Source: Nocardia jejuensis NBRC 103114 (GTDB taxonomy: Bacteria; Actinomycetota; Actinomycetes; Mycobacteriales; Mycobacteriaceae). Taken from it: DNA of 64,000 nucleotides. The DNA lies in assembly GCF_001613145.1 (NCBI RefSeq), contig NZ_BDBU01000024.1:186001-250000 (forward strand), in the 5' to 3' direction. Position 1 is the first letter of the stretch. Each line of letters begins with the position of its first letter. Shown here one piece after another: positions 59,777-64,000 of this stretch. The position numbers and the translations under genes were made by a program. The notes under the pieces were generated by a model. The model was not told the origin of the DNA. It did no database searches and saw nothing but the letters and a program-made list of their open reading frames with translations.

Positions 59777-62700
59777 GTGACTTCGACGCAGGACCCGCAA
59801 CACCAGGAAGCCGAATACAGACCGGACGGCCGGTCTCCGGAGGTGCCGCATCGCGGGCACGGCCGGTTTCGCGAGGTCCCGCACATCGCGGGCCTGGTCC
59901 TGGGCGTGTTCGCCGCCTTCTGTGCGCTGTGGAGTGTGTCGCCCGGCCTGCGTTTCCTGACCTCGGGTCTGCGCCACTACGTCGACACCTACTACTTCGA
60001 CGCGCCCGACACCTCGCTCGTCTGGGCCCTCGTGGTCGGCCTGCTGGCCGGCGCGACCGCCAGCCGCAAGCGCATCGCCTGGTGGCTGCTGCTGGGCTAC
60101 ATGGCGGCCTACTCGCTCGCGAACGCCCTGGACTTCGCGGCCGAGGGCGATATCAACGCCCTGGTGGCGCTGATCGTGCACCTCGGCGTGATCGCCGTGC
60201 TGATCGCGTCCTGGTCCGAGTTCTACACCCACGTGCAGCGCGGCGCGGTCTGGCGAGCGCTGGGCTGGCTGGTCGGCGGCCTCACGCTCGGCTGTGTGGT
60301 GGGCTGGGGTCTGGTGGAGTTGTTCCCCGGCAGCCTGCCCGGCGGCGTGCAGCGGCCGCTGTGGGCCGTGTCCCGGGTGACCGCGGCAATCCTGGTCAGC
60401 AACGAGGACTTCGACGGGCATCCCCCGCATCCGGTGAACCTGCTGCTCGGCCTGTTCGGCGCGATGGCACTGCTGGCGGCGGTCGCGGTGCTGTTCCGGT
60501 CCCAGCGCTCGGCCAACGCGCTCACCGGACTCGACGAATCGGCGTTGCGCGGACTCATCGCGCGCTCGGATGTCGAGGATTCGCTCGCCTACTTCGCCAC
60601 CCGCCGCGACAAGGCCGTGGTCTTCGCGCCCAGCGGCAAGGCCGCCGTGACCTACCGCGTCGAACTCGGCGTCTGCCTGGCCTCGGGCGATCCGATCGGC
60701 ATGAAGGACGCGTGGCCGCACGCCATCAAGGCCTGGCTCGAACTGGCCGACCAGTACGGGTGGGCCCCCGCGGTGATGGGCGCCAGCGAGATCGGCGCGA
60801 CCGCCTATCGCCAGGCCGGATTGTCCGCGCTGCGCTTGGGCGATGAGGCGATTCTGGAGACTCGCACCTTCTCCCTGGCCGGCCCGGAGATGAAGCCGGT
60901 GCGCCAAGCCGCGAACCGCCTCGCCAAACAGGGTGTGACGGTTCGGGTTCGACGGCACAAGGAGATCGACGCGGCCGAGATGGCCGAGGCCATCAAGCAC
61001 GCCGACGAGTGGCGCGACACCGAGACCGAACGCGGCTTCTCCATGGCGCTGGGCCGGCTCGGCGACCCGCTGGACGGGGAGTGCCTGCTGGTCGAGGCGG
61101 TCGACTCGCACGACCGGGTGCTGGGCATGCTGTCGCTGGTGCCGTGGGGCCGCACCGGCATCTCCCTCGAGCTCATGCGGCGAGATCGCAAGAGCCCCAA
61201 CGGCGTCATGGAGCTGATGATCTCGCAGCTCGCGCTCAACTCCGAGCAGTACGGCGTCACCCGGATCTCGTTGAACTTCGCGGTCTTCCGCGCGGTCTTC
61301 GAGGAGGGCGGCCGGATCGGCGCGGGCCCGGTGCTGCGACTGTGGCGCAGCGTACTCATGTTCTTCTCGCGCTGGTACCAGCTCGAGGCCCTGTATCGCT
61401 CGAACGTGAAGTACCAGCCCACCTGGGTGCCGCGCTTCTCCATGTTCGAGGAGCGCCGCAACCTGCTGCGGGTGGCGACCGCCAGCGCCATCGCCGAGGG
61501 CTTCCTGCCGCGCATCGGCAAGGAACCCGACGCCACCTCGCACACCGGCGTGCGATCCTCGGTGCCCGACACCATCACCGGTCTGCACGCGGACGGCAGT
61601 CTCCCCGACCTGCCGCCCGAGGAGCTCGAGGATTCCGGCCCGCGCCGCCCCGAGCAGGTGCGGGTGCGCATGGAGAAGCTGGACAAGCTCGCGGCCGCCG
61701 GGATCGAGGCGTACCCGGTCGCCTACCCGCCCACCCACACGGTCGAGGCCGCGCGCCGCACCCCGCAGGGCACGACCGTGCGAGTGTGCGGGCGGCTCTT
61801 GCGGATTCGCGACTACGGCGGCGTCACCTTCGCGCTGCTGCGCGACTGGTCGGGCGAGATCCAGCTGCTGATCGACCGGGAGCGGGTCGGTGAACAGCTC
61901 AGCGCCGAATTCGACGAGTTCTTCGACCTGGGCGATCTGATCGAGGTGAGCGGCCAGATCGGGCGCAGCCGCCGCGGTGAGCTGTCCCTGCTGGCCGCGG
62001 ACTGGCGGATGATCGGCAAGTGCCTGCATCCGCTGCCCGACAAGTGGAAGGGCCTGGCCGATCCGGAGGCCCGGGTCCGCCAGCGCTACGTCGACATGGC
62101 CATCAACACCGACATCCGCGAGATGATGACCAAGCGGTCCGCGGTGGTGCGCTCGCTGCGAGACACCCTGCACGGCTGGGGATTCCTCGAGGTCGAGACC
62201 CCCGTGCTGCAGCAGGTGCACGGCGGCGCGAACGCCACCCCGTTCACCACCCACATCAACGCCTACGACCTGGACCTGTACCTGCGCATCGCCCCCGAGC
62301 TGTACCTCAAGCGGCTGTGCGTGGGCGGTATGGAGAAGGTGTTCGAACTGGGCCGGGTGTTCCGCAACGAGGGCGTCGACTTCAGCCACAACCCGGAGTT
62401 CACGGTGCTGGAAGTCTATGAGGCGCACAGTGATTACGAACGCATGATGCACACCTGCCGCCAGCTCATCCAGGAGGCGGCGGTGGCGGCCAACGGCAAA
62501 ATGGTTGCGCTGCGGCCGAATTCGGACGGCGTGCTGAGCGAAGTGGACATCTCCGGCGACTGGCCGGTGAAGACGGTGCACGGCGCGGTGTCGGAGAAGA
62601 TCGGCGAGACCATCACCCCCGCCACCGATACCGAGACCCTGCGCATGCTGTGCGACAAGAACGGCATCCCGTTCCAATTGGGCTGGGACAGTGGGCAGAT

Positions 62701-63106
62701 CGTGCTCGAGATGTACGAGCATCTGGTCGAGTCGGCCACGCAGGAGCCCACCTTCTACATCGACTTCCCGACCTCGGTCTCCCCGCTCACCCGCGCCCAT
62801 CGCAGCATCGAGGGCGTCACCGAGCGCTGGGACCTGGTGGCCTGGGGCGTCGAATTGGGCACCGCCTACAGCGAACTCACCGATCCGGTGGAGCAGCGCC
62901 GCCGCCTCACCGATCAGTCCATGCTGGCCGCGGGCGGCGACCCGGAGGCCATGGAACTGGACGAGGACTTCCTGCAGGCGCTCGAGCACGCCATGCCGCC
63001 CACCGGTGGTCTGGGCGTCGGTGTGGACCGGGTGGTCATGCTGATCACCGGCCGCAGCATCCGCGAGACACTCCCCTTCCCGCTCGTGAAACCCCGCACC
63101 GGTTAG
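59777..63106 (+). CDS. lysX: Bifunctional lysyl-tRNA synthetase / lysylphosphatidylglycerol synthetase
   Basis: This fusion is about 1109 residues from the GTG at 59777; ATG 59747 is also possible. It has seven or so N-terminal membrane helices, a DUF2156 lysyl-transferase domain (about 230-560), and a lysyl-tRNA synthetase with an OB-fold anticodon-binding part and class II core (motif 2 in FRNEGVDFSHNPEFTVLEVYEA, motif 3 in GGLGVGVDRVVMLI). It makes Lys-tRNA and transfers lysine to phosphatidylglycerol, which lowers membrane charge and sensitivity to cationic peptides, as LysX (Rv1640c) does in M. tuberculosis. The 322 bases before it show no other gene. Confidence 0.92.
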   Translation: MTSTQDPQHQEAEYRPDGRSPEVPHRGHGRFREVPHIAGLVLGVFAAFCALWSVSPGLRFLTSGLRHYVDTYYFDAPDTSLVWALVVGLLAGATASRKRIAWWLLLGYMAAYSLANALDFAAEGDINALVALIVHLGVIAVLIASWSEFYTHVQRGAVWRALGWLVGGLTLGCVVGWGLVELFPGSLPGGVQRPLWAVSRVTAAILVSNEDFDGHPPHPVNLLLGLFGAMALLAAVAVLFRSQRSANALTGLDESALRGLIARSDVEDSLAYFATRRDKAVVFAPSGKAAVTYRVELGVCLASGDPIGMKDAWPHAIKAWLELADQYGWAPAVMGASEIGATAYRQAGLSALRLGDEAILETRTFSLAGPEMKPVRQAANRLAKQGVTVRVRRHKEIDAAEMAEAIKHADEWRDTETERGFSMALGRLGDPLDGECLLVEAVDSHDRVLGMLSLVPWGRTGISLELMRRDRKSPNGVMELMISQLALNSEQYGVTRISLNFAVFRAVFEEGGRIGAGPVLRLWRSVLMFFSRWYQLEALYRSNVKYQPTWVPRFSMFEERRNLLRVATASAIAEGFLPRIGKEPDATSHTGVRSSVPDTITGLHADGSLPDLPPEELEDSGPRRPEQVRVRMEKLDKLAAAGIEAYPVAYPPTHTVEAARRTPQGTTVRVCGRLLRIRDYGGVTFALLRDWSGEIQLLIDRERVGEQLSAEFDEFFDLGDLIEVSGQIGRSRRGELSLLAADWRMIGKCLHPLPDKWKGLADPEARVRQRYVDMAINTDIREMMTKRSAVVRSLRDTLHGWGFLEVETPVLQQVHGGANATPFTTHINAYDLDLYLRIAPELYLKRLCVGGMEKVFELGRVFRNEGVDFSHNPEFTVLEVYEAHSDYERMMHTCRQLIQEAAVAANGKMVALRPNSDGVLSEVDISGDWPVKTVHGAVSEKIGETITPATDTETLRMLCDKNGIPFQLGWDSGQIVLEMYEHLVESATQEPTFYIDFPTSVSPLTRAHRSIEGVTERWDLVAWGVELGTAYSELTDPVEQRRRLTDQSMLAAGGDPEAMELDEDFLQALEHAMPPTGGLGVGVDRVVMLITGRSIRETLPFPLVKPRTG

Positions 63107-63248
63107 GGCGTTTCGAGAAATTTCGATGATCTTGTGAACACTTTCGTGTTCATCGCCGATTCACAGGGGACTCCCAGAATCCCGGCGGCCGGTTAACCTT
63201 GACTACGGCCTCGGGAGGACGGCCACCGATGATGAGGATGGGGCTCCC

Positions 63249-63467
63249 ATGCACTACCTGGACCTGTACACCCAAGTGAATCTGCTGGACCACCACGTGT
63301 GGACCAACCCCGATACCTGGAACTCCGCGCTGGAGTACACCGCGAAGAAGAAGAGCAGCAAGAAGGGCGGCAGCTTCTGGATCTTCGGCGCCGTCTGCTG
63401 CATCGGCATCGTCGCGCTGATTCTCGGCGTCGTCTACCTGCTCTCGCAGCGTAAGAAGAACCAGTAG
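63249..63467 (+). CDS. Small membrane protein
   Basis: This 72-residue protein has a soluble N-terminus (MHYLDLYTQVNLLDHHVWTNP), a lysine-rich patch and one membrane helix (residues about 42-66, IFGAVCCIGIVALILGVVYLL) with two adjacent cysteines. A basic tail follows. The translation start is supported by GGGAGGAC in the leader. I do not recognise the family; the layout resembles small regulators of membrane complexes. Confidence 0.65.
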   Translation: MHYLDLYTQVNLLDHHVWTNPDTWNSALEYTAKKKSSKKGGSFWIFGAVCCIGIVALILGVVYLLSQRKKNQ

Positions 63468-63542
63468 TCCCCGAACAATCGGTAGTCACAGGCCGATCGA
63501 CCCGCCCGGCCGAGGACGGGCGGGGTGCGGCAGAGTGATGGC

Positions 63543-64000
63543 GTGCAGTTGATCCTTGTGCGCCATGCCCAGCCGCGACGCGTGTCCGACCTCGGGGCCA
63601 GTTCTCCCGGGCCGGCCGATCCGGATCTCACCGAGATCGGGATCGAGCAGTCGGAGCGGGTTCCGGCCGCGCTCGCCCAGCACCGGATCGCCCGGGTGGT
63701 GAGCAGTCCGCAATTACGGGCACGCGATACGGCACGGCCGACGGCCTCGAAGCTCGGGCTCGCCGTCGAGGTGCTCGACGGGCTCGCCGAATACGACCGC
63801 GACCTGCCGATGTACATCCCGATCGAGGATGCTCAGCAGGATTTCCGGGCGGTCTACGACCGGATCAAGGCCGGGCATCTGCCCGAGCAGATCGACGCGG
63901 CGGCCTTCGTCCAGCGCGTGCTGGACGGGGTCGCCGGGATCGTCGCGGCCGCCGAGCACAGCGAGACCGTGGTGGTCTTCGCGCACGGCGGCGTGATCAA
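63543..64000 (+). CDS. Histidine phosphatase family protein (3' end cut by window)
   Basis: The visible 152 residues carry the phosphoglycerate mutase-like catalytic LILVRHAQPR near the N-terminus and VVSSPQLRARDTARPTASKLG, the second conserved block. VVFAHGGVI at the window end supplies the second catalytic histidine. The start is the GTG at 63543. It is distinct from the other family member at 28.2-28.9 kb. The C-terminus and the partners downstream are not visible. Confidence 0.88.
   Translation, partial: MQLILVRHAQPRRVSDLGASSPGPADPDLTEIGIEQSERVPAALAQHRIARVVSSPQLRARDTARPTASKLGLAVEVLDGLAEYDRDLPMYIPIEDAQQDFRAVYDRIKAGHLPEQIDAAAFVQRVLDGVAGIVAAAEHSETVVVFAHGGVI

Noticed and set aside
59561..62989. 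Very long open frame (over 1100 codons) antisense to lysX
   Set aside because: It is a GC-skew shadow of lysX: repetitive, His/Gly/Val-rich residues, no domains or RBS, and the sense frame has clear synthetase motifs.

Overview
The window is about 70% G+C and comes from a mycolic-acid-producing actinomycete, most probably Nocardia or a close relative in the Nocardiaceae. Three things support this. A namH-like UDP-N-acetylmuramate hydroxylase, a lysX-type lysyl-tRNA synthetase fusion and a PE/PPE/EspG trio are all present. The gene order from 11.2 kb to 59 kb also follows the Mycobacterium tuberculosis Rv3816c-Rv3853 block, as I remember it: acyltransferase, namH, serS, septum-formation protein, zincin, phosphoglycerate mutase, pheA, DUF2470, LCP, bfrB, glpQ1, sodA, Rv3847-like, rraA. 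Nocardia-type additions interrupt this backbone.

Layout. 0-2 kb: the end of a family 5 solute-binding protein, a membrane protein and an XRE-cupin regulator. 2-11 kb: a nitrogen or amine island with an M20 amidohydrolase, glxD/glxC/glxB, a type III glutamine synthetase and an FAD oxidoreductase on the minus strand, facing a divergent ammonium transporter. GlnR-like half-sites lie between the two. 11-19 kb: acyltransferase, namH, a BP74-N protein, a MauE-thioredoxin fusion, a YdcZ-type transporter, a SUFU-like protein and an MFS gene without a usable start codon. 18.7-25.5 kb: a GGDAF/EAL protein, serS, a GMC oxidoreductase, a degenerate 16-bp repeat array, the septum-formation protein and a zincin. 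25.6-28 kb: an orphan PE-PPE-EspG operon. 28-32 kb: mutase, pheA and a PAP2-diacylglycerol kinase fusion, followed by about 625 bases without a clear gene. 32-37 kb: an iron region with an IdeR box before a DUF2470 gene, a CPBP protease, an LCP ligase with a repeat-rich N-terminus, and ferritin bfrB with two iron-box-like repeats. A strongly RBS-supported 18-codon peptide gene follows bfrB. 37-44 kb: DUF5926, glpQ1, a DUF4328 protein, a rhodanese, three DnaA-box-like sequences, sodA, an Rv3847-like gene, a yybP-ykoY manganese riboswitch and its UPF0016 exporter. 44-51 kb: TetR and SDR genes with a palindromic operator, a second SDR, csp, htpG and a TM0106-type nuclease. 51-55 kb: DUF6474 and a ycnI-copC-copD copper operon. 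54.6-64 kb: SRPBCC, DUF5313, a membrane Ser/Thr kinase with a planctomycete-like N-terminus, a deazaflavin-type reductase, rraA, an S4 protein, lysX, a small membrane protein and a truncated histidine phosphatase.

Working together. The island at 2-11 kb could take up ammonium and move amine nitrogen through gamma-glutamyl and N-alkyl-glutamate intermediates. SodA carries Gln at position 145, which in mycobacterial enzymes goes with manganese use, and two genes downstream a manganese riboswitch controls a Mn exporter. Iron is handled by IdeR-type control of DUF2470 and BfrB. The best candidates for something undescribed are the 18-residue amphipathic peptide downstream of bfrB, the orphan PE-PPE-EspG set and the GlnT/GlxBCD/FAD-oxidase nitrogen island.
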